This document shows positions 63,945-64,000 of a stretch of 64,000 nucleotides of DNA, one piece after another. The notes below the pieces were generated by a model. The model saw nothing but the letters and a program-made list of their open reading frames with translations, was not told where the DNA came from and searched no databases. The first letter of the stretch is position 1; every line of letters begins with the position of its first letter. The position numbers were made by a program, and so were the translations under genes. The DNA is from JAGVPT01 sp963827085 (GTDB lineage: Bacteria; Bacteroidota; Ignavibacteria; UBA10030; UBA8401). Location of the stretch: contig CAWGZY010000002.1 of assembly GCA_963827085.1 (NCBI GenBank), positions 806,001 to 870,000 on the forward strand, read 5' to 3'.

Positions 63945-64000
63945 ATGAAGACCATCCTTGTTGTCGATGACGATCCTGATATGCGGAAATTGGCAACTAT
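63945..64000 (+). CDS. Response regulator receiver protein (3' end outside window)
   Basis: The first 18 codons read MKTILVVDDDPDMRKLAT, the start of a CheY-like receiver domain with the acidic Asp cluster (VVDDDPD) at residues 6-12. TGGAGA nine bases before the ATG is the ribosome-binding site. Output domain and partner kinase lie beyond the window. Confidence 0.85.
   Translation, partial: MKTILVVDDDPDMRKLAT

Noticed and set aside
1..64000. CRISPR arrays, intact insertion sequences, prophage or plasmid origins
   Set aside because: No regularly spaced direct repeats, transposase, integrase or phage structural genes were found on either strand.

Overview
The window looks like chromosome from a Gram-negative bacterium of the Bacteroidota/Chlorobiota (FCB) branch, most like Ignavibacteria or a near relative. 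Three things point there. The secreted M1 peptidase ends in a type IX secretion sorting domain with the QNYPNPFNP motif. MurE carries the DNPR motif of meso-diaminopimelate ligases. Many starts have only weak ribosome-binding sites, and a few promoter-like sites fit the Bacteroidota pattern. Lineage is inferred from these features only. No rRNA, tRNA, CRISPR array or intact transposon was seen. Every gene I support lies on the plus strand.

Layout. 1-9515: lon (5' end outside the window and frameshifted), dnaX, a secreted protein of unknown function, mfd and a HAD phosphatase. 9595-28115: a nearly complete division and cell wall (dcw) cluster, mraZ-rsmH-ftsL-ftsI-murE-murF-mraY-murD-ftsW-murG-(PH-like membrane protein)-murC-murB-ftsQ-ftsA-ftsZ, preceded by a MraZ operator. 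28335-32539: a DUF4159 protein and a large DUF4175-type coiled-coil membrane protein. 32700-38526: a desaturase, a TPR membrane protein, a small beta-carbonic anhydrase, a lipocalin, a DinB-fold protein and a membrane protein. 39110-41116: a compact operon of three small membrane proteins and an M48 protease. 41343-50585: MgtA, EttA, a small membrane protein, MgsA, a divergent Rho and the secreted M1 peptidase. 50624-56289: a carbamoyl-phosphate/ornithine cluster. 56542-64000: a glycine-rich lipoprotein, a glycosyltransferase, an orphan pilin-like protein, a tricorn-type protease and the start of a response regulator.

The most unusual part is 50624-56289. Ornithine carbamoyltransferase, carbamate kinase and ornithine aminotransferase sit with two odd partners. 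One is an aspartate-carbamoyltransferase homologue whose amino-acid-binding Arg229 and Gln231 are replaced by His and Asp, while its carbamoyl-phosphate site is intact. The other is a P-loop protein related to cyclic 2,3-diphosphoglycerate synthetase. Together they could form an undescribed route for making or breaking a carbamoylated compound.

Other notable signals: an A9 tract followed by a hairpin in dnaX, where either slipped frame stops soon, suggesting a programmed short gamma subunit; a Rho lacking the N-terminal domain; several families of stuttering low-complexity spacers between genes; and a short dispersed element bounded by TTCTGAA inverted repeats.
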